From: Hyperoplus lanceolatus
Taxonomy: Eukaryota; Chordata; Actinopteri; Uranoscopiformes; Ammodytidae
Assembly (NCBI GenBank): GCA_026929865.2
Contig: CM049396.1
Span: 21,574,001 to 21,638,000, forward strand
Direction of reading: 5' to 3'
DNA: 64,000 nt
A model generated the notes under the pieces. It saw only the letters and a program-made list of their open reading frames with translations. It was not told where the DNA came from and searched no databases. The translations under genes were made by a program, and so were the position numbers. Of this stretch, positions 1-12,002 are shown one piece after another (within the stretch, counting starts at the first letter, position 1; every line of letters starts with the position of its first letter).

Positions 1-736
1 TGACCGTTATGTTTGTTTATCATCTCTCTTGAGTGACATTTTATAATAACAATAGTAGCCTAAATATATATCTCATTTGCTGTGCGCTGGGGAGAAACAG
101 ACTCGCTGGCAACTTTTCTGGTATCAAATTGGTGATTACGGGATGATTTGGATGCAGCAGCCTATTTGAATGACATGCTGTCGGGCGGACGCCGCCCGGC
201 AGAGCTGCTTGACTCTCGGCCAGGTGCGAGGCAAAAATAAATAAATTAAAGGACTCGGCACATTACTAGGCTACATAATAGGCTGGCCTGATGTGAAACT
301 TCTCTAAAATATAGGCTACTTACTCAGGCTCGGCAACATAAAACAGACGCGCACATAGCCGCGTGAACATATTCTCAGCAGGGGGTGCTGAAAAAAAAGC
401 TCAGCCTGCACTTGTCTCGCAACTCGCTACAATGATAAATACAAACTGCACCAATACATGCAGCGGTGATGGTTTTAATATAAGACTGGGGGTTTCCCCT
501 CCAAGTAGGCCTAGGTCGAAAAAAGTCGAGTCGTCTTATATTTGGGGTCTAATATTCGGCGTCTAGTAAGGGAATAACCGTTACCAGAGCAGTCATTCAG
601 CTTAAGGGCCTGTGTCCACCTTGTTTATTTTCTTTTTTTTCGGGTGGAACACAGGTTGTGCGCTCTGCAGCGGCTGGGACCTGCGTTTTTGCGCTGGCCG
701 CTGGGAGAGAGAACGCGGTGGGCTGAGACTATAGGC
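1..736. other. Stretch without recognised gene
   Basis: No coding exon, RNA gene or classifiable repeat was recognised. The short open frames here have no domain features or supporting splice sites. The right edge is an 8-bp sequence (729-736) duplicated by the hAT insertion that follows. Confidence 0.4.
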
Positions 737-1428
737 CAGAGCCGGCCCGAGGCATAAGCGAACTAAGCGGCCGCTTAGGGCCCCCGACTGCCTGGGGGGC
801 CCCCTAAAAAAAAAAAAAATTTTTTTTTTTTTTAGTTTGTGTGTTTGATATTATCATCATATATCAGCCTATTTCAGCCTTGTCTGTGGAAAAAAAGATA
901 CAGTAGCTGGACAACAGAGTTCTTCTGCTTCGTTCCTCACACTGCATTTAAATGCATTCATTATATTACAGAGAAATATGTCCCGTAAAAGAAAAAGAGC
1001 TCCAAGCCCAACCCAGAGGACCCTCCATAATATTTTATTTTATATTAACATTTTTATGGAAAGTCCATGTGTCCTTCTTCAATAGCTTCTAATTCATTTG
1101 ACCCAGTGTCTCCAAATTATTTGTTCACACAAAATTTCTCAGATTTAGCCTCTAAATTTTCCTCTCAAAGTGCTCTAGATTCATGCATTTCACTTTAAAA
1201 AGGTTAAACAAATCTCACGGGGGGGCATACCCCCGAACCCCCCTAGGAGGGTCTGAATCTCGGCTGTCTAATATTTTCGCACAGCTGCACAGTGAAGGCA
1301 CTAGCGGAAAACACTGGGTGTGTGGATGATATTTAACACAGATCTATAGTTTCAGCAGCGCTAACATTGGTGAGGGGCCCCCGAATCATTTTTCGCTTAG
1401 GGCCCCCTGAAGGCTTGGGCCGGCTCTG
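737..1428. mobile_element. Non-autonomous hAT element with 8-bp target duplication
   Basis: The ends are inverted: CAGAGCCGGCCCGAGGC on the left, and the complement of CAGAGCCGGCCCAAGCC on the right. CTATAGGC occurs directly on both sides (729-736 and 1429-1436), which is the 8-bp target duplication of hAT elements. Subterminal sequence is rich in GGGCCCCC on both sides, and an A-run/T-run hairpin lies near 808-832. The 692-bp body has no transposase frame, so any movement would have depended on a transposase supplied from elsewhere. Confidence 0.85.
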
Positions 1429-1436
1429 CTATAGGC

Positions 1437-3090
1437 TATAAAAAGGCACGGGAAATCGCCAAAGAGCTCAACATTCCCAGCATTGAATTAAGAGCCTCGA
1501 CTCATTTTATTGCGAGTCAACGAGGCATGAATCGACAAAGCGATCGACTTACAGTGGCTTTTCTGCTGTGGCAGGCGTACGAGGAGAGCGTGCAAACTGC
1601 ACCGTCCTTGTACGCACCACCACTGCCTCCGTAATGTTCAGATTTTATAGATTGCATCAAAGCCCTAATGATAATAAGAATGAGATCGCTTTTTTTTAAC
1701 AATGTCCATGCTTAGGTGGTGATTATATTAATTGTGTCGGATGTAGACTGAAACTAACTGAGCGAGGCGGTTGTTCACTTTACAGTTAGTCGGCAGTGAG
1801 ATTGGGGACATGTCTCCGTATATCCAGGGCTTGGGACATGCAATCGGATCGCGAAGCCTGTCTCCTCTACAACGTTAACGTGCAGGAATCCCCGGTGATC
1901 ATTTAGTCTAAAATCACAGTTTTACTGCACGGCAGCTCGCGACGTCTCACAGTGAACGACACCAACACAGCGTTTCACCGGGGTACGCGCTGCGTCGCTC
2001 AGACGGGGCTTTGAGTGTAGGCTCAGACGCAAAGAGAGTCTCTCTCTCTCTCTCTTTTTCTTGCTGCTGCGCGCTGCATTATAATGTGTGTGATTGCGTG
2101 TTGGTAGGGGTCCATGGCTGGTTTGTGTCCAGGGCCCGTCAGAAAGGGACAATGAACATGCGTCAATGAGGATGAGTTGGGGAGAAATGTTGAGTGGTTG
2201 GGAGTGAGAACGTGTTCTTACATAAAAAAAATATATATATGTGGCGTATTATTTTATTCGAACATGTAGGCTATACATTATACAGAATGTGCTCAATAGG
2301 GCATAGGCTATGGGTCAGTGTATGCTATGATCCTATTATAAAGGCTACTTTTACGCTGGAAATACAGAAGCAGGAAGCTCTCAGTGGCACAGCCAATGAG
2401 GCCCGTTTATTTGTTTTCATATAATTGGGACTAAGCTCTTAATACAAAGTAACAAAACCCTCCGTTCACCCATTTCCTTGTTCTGTCATATTCGTTTTTC
2501 GTTTTGTACCAATAAACAAGAAAGGAAAATTCGGATGGAATTTTCGTTTCTGCATTCCAGCTGGAAAACGGTAAAACGAAATTACGAGCGGTATATTCCT
2601 TTCTGTCACTTTGGACTCAGCCCTTAATACAAAATACCACTTCATACATGGACCCACAATTGTTATATCTTATTACAGTTTTGAATTCTGTTCTAAAATG
2701 TCTTATTGGCGCTACGTTTTCCTAGTTTTGGTAACATGGGCAGCAAAACTAACGTGACGTAACCTTGCAGTTCTTTTTCATGTAAGCTACTGCAGGCTAA
2801 AATTAGCTGGCCTTACTAATGTTTTGCTCAATGTTTTATAGACAATATCGCCGATTCATGCCATTTCCTGGCGTGAATCCTGCAAAGAGAGAGAGACCCA
2901 GGACCGTGGCTATCAAGAGACAAGAGCAGCTGTGACCAGAATGACCGGAGCCAACACACTACACATTTTATTTCGATAAATAATTGTTCATATTTTTTGC
3001 GATTAAAACTTTGAATTCAAGTTGGTTGATGTGGTTTGTCTACTAAGCACAACTCGAGTACTATTAGTGAAATACTCATTTCTACAGGGG
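1437..3090. other. Stretch without recognised gene
   Basis: No exon or transposon ends were identified. A short CT-run lies near 2036-2056. The short minus-strand frames here show no family motif. Confidence 0.35.
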
Positions 3091-3442
3091 TAAAAGGTTG
3101 AGGACAATCTTCAGATGCTAAGCTATTATATTCAATAAATAAGCAAATGTGTCTGTTTACATTGACCATATTACTCGTGGATGGTCTTGTTTCAATCATG
3201 ACAATCTAAGCTTTCTAACAATGTATGGCATGACTATATTCACCCAAGGGTTGAAATAATAAGATGATTAACGTGTGTAGTGTAACAATAGCTTGCCGGA
3301 CTGTTTACATTGAAAGCTAACGAGCTAACCGCTAACCTTATTGCTGTGAGCAACCATATTACTCGTGGATGGTCTCGTTTTAATCAAAAGGTTGAGGACA
3401 AACTTCATGGTGAGCTACTGTATTCAATAAATAAGCAAAACA
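3091..3442. repeat. Imperfect direct duplication of about 300 bp
   Basis: Two blocks recur in the same orientation. CCATATTACTCGTGGATGG occurs near 3167 and near 3355. AAAAGGTTGAGGACAA, followed by TTCAATAAATAAGCAAA, occurs near 3091-3150 and 3387-3442. The copies have diverged by substitutions and small indels, which suggests an old local duplication. No coding content is visible. Confidence 0.6.
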
Positions 3443-3703
3443 ATGTTATGCTATCAATATAGAAATGTGACCTGAAGTACTTCATTGTAATATATTCGAT
3501 AGCTGTTATTTTTCTGGTTTATCTGTTTTTTTCCTGTGATTGTGTCAGTATGCTGGACCTACCTTGCATCCTCGTGATTTTATAACATATTTTACCTCAT
3601 AAATTGTAGATTAAAAACAATTTGACATACAATAATCTGTGCATCAATATCAGTAACTATTGTTCAGCCTCCAGCCAACAAGTCTGTAATGGTGAACATG
3701 GTG

Positions 3704-3835
3704 TAAGGCAAGGCAAGGCAAGTTTATTTCTATAGCACAATTCAGACAAAGTGCTTTACAGGGGCAAGATTAGAATACATAAAACACATTATAAAACATT
3801 TAAAAGCAAATAAAAGACAGGAGTCCAAATAAACA
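3704..3835. repeat. Common teleost interspersed repeat fragment
   Basis: It begins with a short GGCAA tandem run and continues with AAGTTTATTTCTATAGCAC and AAAGTGCTTTACA. This motif order is very common in fish genomes as the end of an interspersed repeat. No terminal repeats or coding remains are visible, so the parent family is left open. Confidence 0.5.
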
Positions 3836-5532
3836 TGTGTAGCTTCTATGCCAGGGCAGGGACACGGCTCTCTCTACATTAAAAAACACTATCCATAGTT
3901 CAGCGCGCAGCGGTTAAGTTACTGTTCAACAAAAGGAGCATTAAGGCTACGGCTTCACAGTAAAAGCATTTCACTGGCTAAACATTAATAGCATTTCACT
4001 GGACACACGTGACTTGACTTTTATTTTGAAGTACGTCTAACAGGAAGGTATCCGCTCACGAAGCCCCTTCACTATCAGCATGTCTTCTGTTTTTACGAGT
4101 TCAATGCGGTGAAATAAGAGGACAGAAAGCTTGTCTTTTACAATACTTGTAACCCCAAGCTTACACCAACCACTTTATGAACGTTAGTGGCATTAATGTT
4201 CGGTTACAGTAAGGTTTTATGCATCAAATTGTACCGGAAGAGCTATCTACTAGGCTGTGTCACCGCTGACTATTGGCTTGGCATGGCTGCTACTAGAGCG
4301 ATTTCGGCCCGTTTCCTCTGAAAACATGTGTACGAGTGAAGATGTCAGATAAATTGTGCCTGAACAGGGTTTTTTTTAAAACCAAAAACTGGAAAACTGT
4401 CACGTTTTCACAGTGTAAAGTGCCCCTTAGATGGGATACTGCTGAGGTAGTGGTCTGATATCCTCTCTGTGAAGCTCACTGCAGCCTCCTTGGTCACTGG
4501 TTGAAGTTGAGTGGGAGACTGTAGACATAGGATTCTGAAATCACCATAAAATACGACAGTTAGGCTACTATAAGTGAAGCGTTAGCTGCTGAGCACTCAC
4601 TGAAAATGAGAGCGGATGAGAACTTTTTTTCTTTAGTTGCCTTACAAACACACAAACGGTTGTTACAATAGTCTGTTTCTGAAACCGTTTAGCAACCCCC
4701 CCCCCCCCCCGACAGCAGCTATAATTGCATACTGTGTGAACAGAAATGTATTCTAATAGGTTGAAAGTCTTACCTGTACACGAGTGCGTTCCGCAGGAGG
4801 TGGTGCATTAGTATCTCTGTAGGACAGGGTCCCGGTCTGCATACGTCCCTCCCGTCGTCTTCATGCCCGGAATATTTAGCTTCAGAGTCCGGTTTGAAGG
4901 CTAGGCTAGTTTTGTTGATAGCGCGCAGCATTTGGGTGGGGGCGGACGTTCATTCCGACATGCTGCCACTCCGACAATCGACTTCTTGTTGTCGCAAAGG
5001 CGGCACTTTATTTAATTAAAAAGGGGTCGCGACTCCGACATTTTATGTTTCCTTTGTCGATAAGAAACGGCCCATCATTCCGACAAGCGATTCCTTCTGT
5101 GTCGCCGGTCATATCGCCTCTGCCTCTGTGTCGCTGTTCAATTAAAGGTGCTGATTTCAAGGTGCAGGTGTAGCTTTTGGGTGCTTCATAAATGCGTCTG
5201 TTTCGCTGTTCAGTTCATCCTAGGCCTACTAATGAAAGAAGCAAACGTAGGTCTAATGGACACTGCTTTTTTCCCCCCCTTCAAATATTTATATCCTAAA
5301 ATACAACTCATAGGCTAGCCTATTTGCATTTGATTAAAACCAAACAGGACTCGCTTTGATTTTCTAAGAAACAACCAGGGGCTCAAAAAATAAAACAATA
5401 TATAGCCTAGTGATTTTGCTCTTACCAGAGCAAAGCACGATAATTATGTGTCGACTTATCTAGGTGTTTAGATAAACTTGTGTAGGGCTGTGCCTGGGCT
5501 ATAGGCTTATTATGGCCTACTCTAGTCTACCC
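3836..5532. other. Stretch without recognised gene; poly-C tract
   Basis: No gene was recognised. A run of about 15 C lies at 4696-4711. Between 4,940 and 5,100 the motif TCCGAC recurs several times. It recurs inverted near 6,790-6,910, so the two may be remnants of one element, but I could not fix its ends. Confidence 0.35.
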
Positions 5533-5908
5533 CTAGCCTGGCTCCGCCCGCCCGCCTACTTCCGGCCAAATTTTATTTTCCCTTCAGTAGTCAGTCTGGG
5601 TGTACAGCCCATTTCCCAGTTTTGCTGGAGATTCGACAACCGGTCCAATCAGCGAACAGAGCGAGTGGCTGAGAACGATGACGTCAAAGTCGCGCTCCAG
5701 TTTCAGTTGCCAGAAGCCGGCTCATGACACACGTGACGACCAAACGTTATGCGATTGGTTGGCTAATCCAGAGTGGCACTGGGCAGATCCAATAGTTTTA
5801 AACTTTAACAGACACCCGCCTCCATGAGTGAACGTTTGCCAATTAAAGCACTGCCAGACCTTCTGTACAAATGAAATGAAGTATGATGGTCTGGTAGCAC
5901 CAGGCTAG
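5533..5908. mobile_element. MITE with CTAGCCTGG inverted ends
   Basis: The left end reads CTAGCCTGGCT and the right end ACCAGGCTAG. The flanks repeat TCTACCC directly (7 bp, or 8 bp if the boundary moves by one base). This fits a short non-autonomous hAT-type element. It carries no intact transposase frame; the two overlapping plus-strand frames here have no domain features. Confidence 0.65.
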
Positions 5909-6049
5909 TCTACCCCAGAGCAGCAATTAAAACGCCTATTGGCGTGGCCATAAAATCTTACCTGGTTATTTTAAACAGCGCGTCTGATACCAAGTGTTGG
6001 CCTGGAATGTGTTAGCCGAAAAATATCCATCTGCATTGTGTTCAGAATA

Positions 6050-6190
6050 GGGTTGCCACCTTTCATAAATTAAAATAAGGGACACCTATCACTTGTAAGT
6101 CCACGGCTTACTAATTCAATAGGCTACGGGACGCAACATTTTATTGGCAAATAGGGTACGATTCCGTATTTTAAGGGACGGCTGGCAACC
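6050..6190. mobile_element. Possible small inverted-repeat element
   Basis: GGGTTGCCA at the left is mirrored by TGGCAACC at the right over about 140 bp, and AAGGGAC occurs near both ends. No target duplication is evident, so this call is tentative. Confidence 0.35.
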
Positions 6191-6241
6191 GGGGTGTACT
6201 TACTTTCTTTGCATACTGTATGTCACATGATCATTTATTAA

Positions 6242-6283
6242 GGCCTATTTATTTATTTATTTATTTATATATATATATATAAC
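6242..6283. repeat. TTTA/TA microsatellite
   Basis: Tandem TTTA units pass into a TA run. A short GATA run also lies at about 6442-6460. These are simple repeats with no other content. Confidence 0.85.
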
Positions 6284-7070
6284 CTAGGCCTATATATTAG
6301 GCCTATATCTGTGTGATGACAGGGTCGCCGTGCGCGAAGCCAGACGGTTTATATTAATGCCGAAGTGCGTCTGTCAAAAAACTGACTGTCCCACAAGCAT
6401 CGGGATGAAATAGTCTCCGTGCGTTTTTCTGACCAAATAATTAGATAGATAGATAGATAGCAGTCTCAAGACAAAGACAAGACAGACGGATGCATAGCCT
6501 ACTACCGACGTTATTTCAGTGATGGTTCCCTGGGCCTAGAACCATCATTTCACGCCTTGTGATTTAATTTTCGTTGCTCTACAGTATTTCGTATATTATT
6601 TTGTTGAAAATATTCATGTTTGGCGGGAAATTGGCGCAGAAAACCGTCATTGTAAAATAGTGTAGGCCTAAACAATCGCCTGCCGTTATTTGCGCTGGGC
6701 GCTTATTCAGCAAAACGGTTTTCCAGTCGCTTAAAAAAACGAGGCGGCTATCTACATAGTTGGGGAAATAGGCTACAGGAAAAATTATTCTGTCGGAATG
6801 GCGGTACGAAAGTGTGTCGTAGTGGAGGGCTGGAGGAATGGAAGTACGTCGGAGTGGAGGGATGGAGGAAAGAGGGGCTGTCGGAGTGGGGGCCTGTCGG
6901 ACTGTCAGCATGCACCCCATTTGGGTCTAGCCTAGCAGCAGGCATGTTGAAAAACTATCTTGAAAACTGTAGCAATTCATTGTGGAATCTAAATAGTGTC
7001 TGTATTTGTCGAGGTATCGCGCACAACTAGTCTAGCAGCAAGTGCTCAAAAAAGGCTTTAGTTTTCGAGA

Positions 7071-8186
7071 TACCCCTACCCGAGGTAGAACAAACCTCAA
7101 CAATGATTTTTTTATCTTTAGAATGTCCTGTTCATGAAATTGATTCTTGAGCACTTTTATCTTTGGGCGAAATATGTTTTTTTGGTTATTCTTTAGAACT
7201 ACCCTAGTACCTCAAAAAGAGCCAAATTAGGCCACTCCGAATAGGGGATATGTAGTCTCGCAAAGCCAGACCAAACTACAGCAAGTAGTATGGTCTGGAA
7301 GCACTCCGTTTAGAGCCGTCTATTCGGGGGGAAACTGGGCTGGCCTGTTTTTATTTATTTAAACCAATCACAATCATCTACGGCGGGGCTAACCCCGGGA
7401 AGCAGCCAATGGAGGCGTAGCGTTGTTTGCCGACGCCAGCGCTTAATAGACGCTGGCGGGAGTGGTCAAGCCAGACTAGGGGATATGTGACAAAAAAGCC
7501 CATAACTTGGGAATGCTCACTCTTTTCTTCACCAGATTTGCTGAGGTACTAACAGGTGTCTGTCCCACATCACCAAAAAGTTAGAATGTAATTTACCAAA
7601 ACATTTATTGAAATAGAGTCCTGTATACATAGCTTTAGTTTAGGCGGAAATGGTACTTTTGTGGTGATAGGAAAAGAGGGTTCCTTTACTTTTCTCTCAA
7701 ATATCACCAAGACATAAATCCCTGCCAAATATACCATTTATGTATTGTCCAGGATGCTATTTAACAATAACCAGTGGTTGTATGAAGATATCTATTACAG
7801 TTCAATTTCTAATGAGATTTTTCTAGAAGTACTCCTCCACTGAAATAGCCATATTAGGACATTTCAAATGGGGGATAGGTGGCTTAATAGCCTATAGTCC
7901 AGCAGATATGTGAATGCATTGTGCTTTTTATGATACAAACATGAGCTTTGGCACACTGATAGAGCATGCCCTAAGGAAGATTTTTGGCTATAGGGCCATC
8001 GCCAAATTTTTCCTATGGCGCCCATGGCGGCCACTTTTAAAAATGGCCACCAGCAGCTCTTATAGTACCAGTAGCTTGGGTTGTAGAGCACCTAGCATCT
8101 TGATTATGGTGTCTAATCCTACATTTTCAAGGATGGACAAGGCAGTGGTGCTATTTAAAACATGCTAGAAATTACCCAAATTCATA
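7071..8186 (+). repeat. Left long terminal inverted repeat, outer part
   Basis: This is the reverse complement of about 16,320-17,193 with few differences, including TACCCCTACCCGAGGTAGAA at the outer edge. It is interrupted by a 226-bp MITE (7253-7478) and ends at the Tc1 insertion. The intact right arm gives the pre-insertion sequence. Confidence 0.85.
7253..7478. mobile_element. Small MITE inside the left terminal repeat
   Basis: GGGGATATG flanks the insert directly (7244-7252 and 7479-7487), while the right arm near 17,010-17,030 has a single copy. That is a direct empty-site comparison. The ends read TAGTCT and AGACTA, next to an AGCCAGAC motif. The target duplication is at least 8 bp, with extra microhomology. 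This fits a hAT-type non-autonomous insert. Confidence 0.75.
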
Positions 8187-8364
8187 TACACTCAACACAA
8201 ATATAAACGCAACACTTTTGTTTTTGCTCCCATTTTTCATGACTTAAAGATCTAAAATTCATTCCAGATACACAATATTACCATTTCTCTCAAACATTGT
8301 TCACACATCTGTCTAAATGTGTGATAGTGAGCACTTCTGCTTTGCTGAGATAATCCATCCCACC

Positions 8365-10151
8365 TAGGGTTGCAAAGGGGTGGAAAGTTTCCGGTAAATT
8401 ACCGGAAACTTTCCGGGAACTTTCCACGGGAACTTTCGCTCGGGAATTTTGGGAATATTCAAAATTGGAAATTGTAGGAATGAACTAAATGCCGGTAATT
8501 TAAATTATAATTTTTTCACATCCAAACATAAATCTAAACATTTAAACACTATGTTTGGTCATAGGCATACATGCATGCAAAATAATAAAATTAAAAAACA
8601 TTACATTTGTAAGAAGAACTTTATCAAGTTTTGATTATTTTATGAACAATGAATAATTTCACTTAACAAGAAAAAGATTAATGTTGAGTTAAATATTATT
8701 CATCTGTCTGAACCCAACCATTCAATAAATAAAGTCAAATGCCCCCCATGTGATGGAGGAATGCACAGAGCATGTAGGGGGCATGGCCTCAGTAGGGGAG
8801 GACGGGGTAAGTAGACACACTTTTTTCTCTAGTGAGAATTCCTCATCACCTAAAAGATCTTTCAATAGTCATTCCTACATTAAATTGAAGCTTAAGGTGT
8901 TGGCTTGAAATGTGTACCCCTCACTTTTTCTATCTTATTGTAAGAAATTAATCATCGAAGACACCCTTACACATTGTGACAACCAACCCCATCAAGGGGT
9001 CGGTTGTCAAACACTATGGGATTGTTTGTCACAATGTTATCTTAATGGGAATAATCTTAAAAAGAAGTAAAGAAAGTAGAACTAAATTTAAAAGTTTAAT
9101 TGCATTGTCAAGTTGACAAATAGGCCTACATAACTTACTGTAGCCTTGGCAGCTGGTCTAGTTTGGGATGCACTGGGTTGTTTTGATTTTTTTGCCCTTT
9201 TTTCTTTTGCATGCTAGCTGCCTTTTCCTGCTCTATTCTTTCCTTCTCTGGGGATACAGAGAAGGATATATAGTGAGGATACAGCGTGACAATTTTTTTC
9301 GTTATTGGGTTCCTTTTCTGGCTGCAGCCTTTGGATAACATGTGACAACCAACCCCCCAAAAAATGTGACGACCAACCCCAACTAGAATTTCTTGCTACC
9401 ATCAAGGCCAACAACCATCTGACAACTAATTAGCTTGCTAACCACAATCTAAACTATATTTTACCCTTTACACTTTTTATGGGTAACAAGCCATCTTCAA
9501 AGCCTAGAAGAAAAATACTGAGGAGCTAAATATTTTCAATTTGACAAAACACAAACAGTCCTCTCACCTCAAATTCAGCAGTATAACTCCAAGGAAGACT
9601 ATGATCCCAATTCTGGATATTTACATACCAAAATTTCACAGACAGCGCCTTCTGGTTCCGAGATTTAACGATTGTGAAAACCAACCCGTGTGACATACTA
9701 CCCCGTTCTCCCCTACCCCTGCAGTAGGATGTGTGCTAAGTGCAATTTGCCAAGTGTACTTGCATAAAATCTGGTTGTTTTAGTCAAGATTATGCTAAAA
9801 TATATTGTCCCCAACTATATTTAAAATCAAAGCTTAAGCCTCTGTAAACCTGGTCTAGTAAAAATCAATATATGATATCAAGTTGGGTATCTCAATAAAC
9901 TTTGAAAAAAATCTGATTTGAAATTAAATGTTCAAAAATATATTAAAACTTAGTCGAAAACACTGCTTTTTACAGTCTAGAACGTTTGCCTGGACTGAAA
10001 TAACATAGTTAGGAGAATTTAGTGCATTTGGGTGGCTTTAAATTTGGTAAATTCCCGTTAATTCCCAAAATTCCCGTTAATTCCCATAAATTCCCGTTAA
10101 TTCCCATGGAAAGTTTCCAACTTTGAAAATTCCCGGAATTTTGCAACCCTA
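8365..10151. mobile_element. Non-autonomous hAT element nested in Tc1
   Basis: The ends TAGGGTTGCAA and TTGCAACCCTA are perfect inverted repeats. ATCCCACC flanks both sides (8357-8364 and 10152-10159) as an 8-bp target duplication. Subterminal sequence is rich in TTTCC/GGAAA and TTCCCGTTAA motifs. The 1,787-bp body has no long frame. It lies in the Tc1 left inverted repeat and is therefore younger than the Tc1 insertion. Confidence 0.88.
8792..9716. mobile_element. Inverted-repeat insert inside the hAT element
   Basis: GTAGGGGAGGACGGGGTAAG on the left is mirrored by CCCCGTTCTCCCCTAC on the right. TGTGACAACCAACCCC-like motifs recur inside (near 8,977, 9,343 and 9,367). I could not define a target duplication, so the exact ends are approximate. 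If real, this is the fourth level of nesting in the composite. Confidence 0.55.
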
Positions 10152-10299
10152 ATCCCACCTCACAGGTGTGCCACATCAAGATGCTGATCTGACATCATGA
10201 TTAGTGCACAGGTGTGCCTTAGACTGTCCACAATAAAAGGCCACTCTGAAATGTGCATTTTTTTTGCTTTATTCTTTTAGTCTGGGGACTCAGAACCAG

Positions 10300-11319
10300 T
10301 CAGTATCTGGTGTGACCACCATTTGCCTCATGCAGTGCAATACATCTTCTTCGCATAGAGTTTATCAGATTGTCAATTGTGGCCTGTGGAATGTTGGTCC
10401 ACTCCTCTTCAATGGCTGTGCGAAGTTGCTGGATATTAGTGGGAAATGGTGCACGCTGTCGGTCAAGCACATCCCAAACATGCTCAATGGGTGACATGTC
10501 CGGTGAGTATGCTGGCCATGCAAGAACTGGGACATTTTCAGCTTCCAAGAATTGTGTACAGATCCTTGCAACATTGGGCCGTGCATTATCTTGCTGAAAC
10601 GTGAGGTGATGGTCATGGATGTATGGCACAACAATGGGCCTCAGGATCTCATCACGATATCTCTGTGCATTCAAAATGCCATCAATGAAATGCACCTGTG
10701 TTCTTCGTCCATAACAGATGCCTGCCCATACCATAACCCCACCACCACCATGGGCCACTCGATCCACAACATTGACATCAGCAAAGCGCTCACCCACACG
10801 ACGCCACACACGCTGTCTGCCATCTACCCTGAACAATGTAAACCGAGATTCATCCGTGAAGAGAACACCTCTCCAACGTGCCAGACGCCATCGAATGTGA
10901 GCATTTGCCCACTCCAGTCTGTTACGGCAACGAGCTGGAGTCAGGTCAAGACCCCGATGAGGATGACGAGCATGCAGTTGAGCTTCCCTGAGACGGTTTC
11001 TGACAGTTTGTGCAGAAATTGTTTGGTTATGCAAACCAATTGTTTCAGCAGCTGTCTCAGTGGTTGGTCTCAGACGATCTTGGAGGTGAACCTGCTGGAT
11101 GTGGAGGTCCTGGGCTGGTGTGGTTACACGTGGTCTGCGGTTGTGAGGCCGGTTGGATCTAGTGCCATATTCTCTGAAACGCCTTTGGAGACGGCTTATG
11201 GTGGAGAAATGAACATTCAATGATCGAGCAACAGATCTGGTTGACATTCCTGCTGTCAGCATGCCAATTGCACGCTCCCTCAATGCTTGTGGCATCTGTG
11301 GCATTTTGCTGTGAGACAA
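10300..11319 (-). CDS. Tc1 transposase, complete 339-aa frame
   Basis: This is a cut-and-paste transposase of the Tc1/mariner superfamily. It would bind the element's inverted repeats in the nucleus and move the element to TA sites. The N-terminal third (about residues 10-110) has the paired helix-turn-helix layout of the family, including the segment MSTRSVARSLNVHFSTISRL. The catalytic domain follows: first Asp in LFTDESRF, second Asp in TFQQDNARPN, and Glu in SPIEHVWDVL, with 34 residues between the second Asp and the Glu (DD34E). It ends in GGHTRY. The frame runs from ATG to stop without breaks and has the usual family length. The segment between the Glu motif and NIQQL looks a few residues shorter than I recall for relatives, and ARPN replaces the usual ARPH, so activity is uncertain. 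Confidence 0.93.
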   Translation of the reverse strand: MSHSKMPQMPQALRERAIGMLTAGMSTRSVARSLNVHFSTISRLQRRFREYGTRSNRPHNRRPRVTTPAQDLHIQQVHLQDRLRPTTETAAETIGLHNQTISAQTVRNRLREAQLHARHPHRGLDLTPARCRNRLEWANAHIRWRLARWRGVLFTDESRFTLFRVDGRQRVWRRVGERFADVNVVDRVAHGGGGVMVWAGICYGRRTQVHFIDGILNAQRYRDEILRPIVVPYIHDHHLTFQQDNARPNVARICTQFLEAENVPVLAWPAYSPDMSPIEHVWDVLDRQRAPFPTNIQQLRTAIEEEWTNIPQATIDNLINSMRRRCIALHEANGGHTRY

Positions 11320-11583
11320 AACTGCACATTTCAGGGTGGCCTTTTATTGTGAACAGTCTAAGGCACACCTGTGCACTAATCATGATGTCAGATCAGCATC
11401 TTGATGTGGCACACCTGTGAGGTGGGATGGATTATCTCAGCAAAGCAGAAGTGCTCACTATCACACATTTTTGTGAACAATGTTTGAGAGAAATGGTAAT
11501 ATTGTTTATTTTAGATCTTTAAGTCCATCTCATGAAAAATGGGAGCAAAAACAAAAGTGTTGCGTTTATATTTTTGTTGAGTG

Positions 11584-12002
11584 TATCTGGCATTCAGGGA
11601 ACAACATTGTGGTAAAACCTCCAAATATTAGCGGAGTTATGCATATTTTCATGAATTACAGAATCAGTTCATGAGTTGTATGCTGACCTTATATTGCTCT
11701 AGGTTCCAAAGGAGCTAAGTGATATAAACAGTTACCACAATAAAAGTACCAGGCAAGGTAAGTTGCAAGCAGTAACTTTTACTCACATAAAGTTGTAGGT
11801 AACACCCAAAACATATGCATATACTGTTCATTATTTGAAAATAAAAACATGGGCCATTTAAAATAAAGAAGTGTTGTCAATAATCATTTTAGTCTTTATG
11901 TTTTGTGATCCCTTCGGTTTAATCAATCACTGTCAGTGGTTCTCTGTTAAACTGTCTGTAACTGGTCCTGTGACAGTTTTTGGAAAGGATGTGTGTAGCA
12001 GT
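11584..12002 (+). repeat. Left long terminal inverted repeat, inner part
   Basis: This continues the left arm after the Tc1 insertion. It is the reverse complement of about 15,892-16,311 and ends where both arms share GGATGTGTGTAGCAGT. Together with 7071-8186 it makes a roughly 1.3-kb arm. Confidence 0.85.

Larger units (their letters stand above)
8189..11583 (-). mobile_element. Tc1 element with nested hAT insertion
   Basis: Both ends read CACTCAACA inward and are flanked by TA (8187-8188 and 11584-11585), the Tc1/mariner target duplication. The intact right arm of the host element reads through this site without the insert, which confirms the event. Inverted repeats of about 200 bp lie at each end. 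After removing the nested hAT element the copy is about 1.6 kb, a normal Tc1 length, and encodes a complete transposase frame on the minus strand. Confidence 0.92.

Noticed and set aside
6579-6945. Overlapping minus-strand frames rich in Pro, Ser and Thr
   Set aside because: They come from a GGAGTGGAGG-type degenerate repeat and have no domain features.
10552-11223. Plus-strand frame of 223 codons
   Set aside because: It lies wholly antisense to the Tc1 transposase and has no motif of its own. It is a shadow of that gene.
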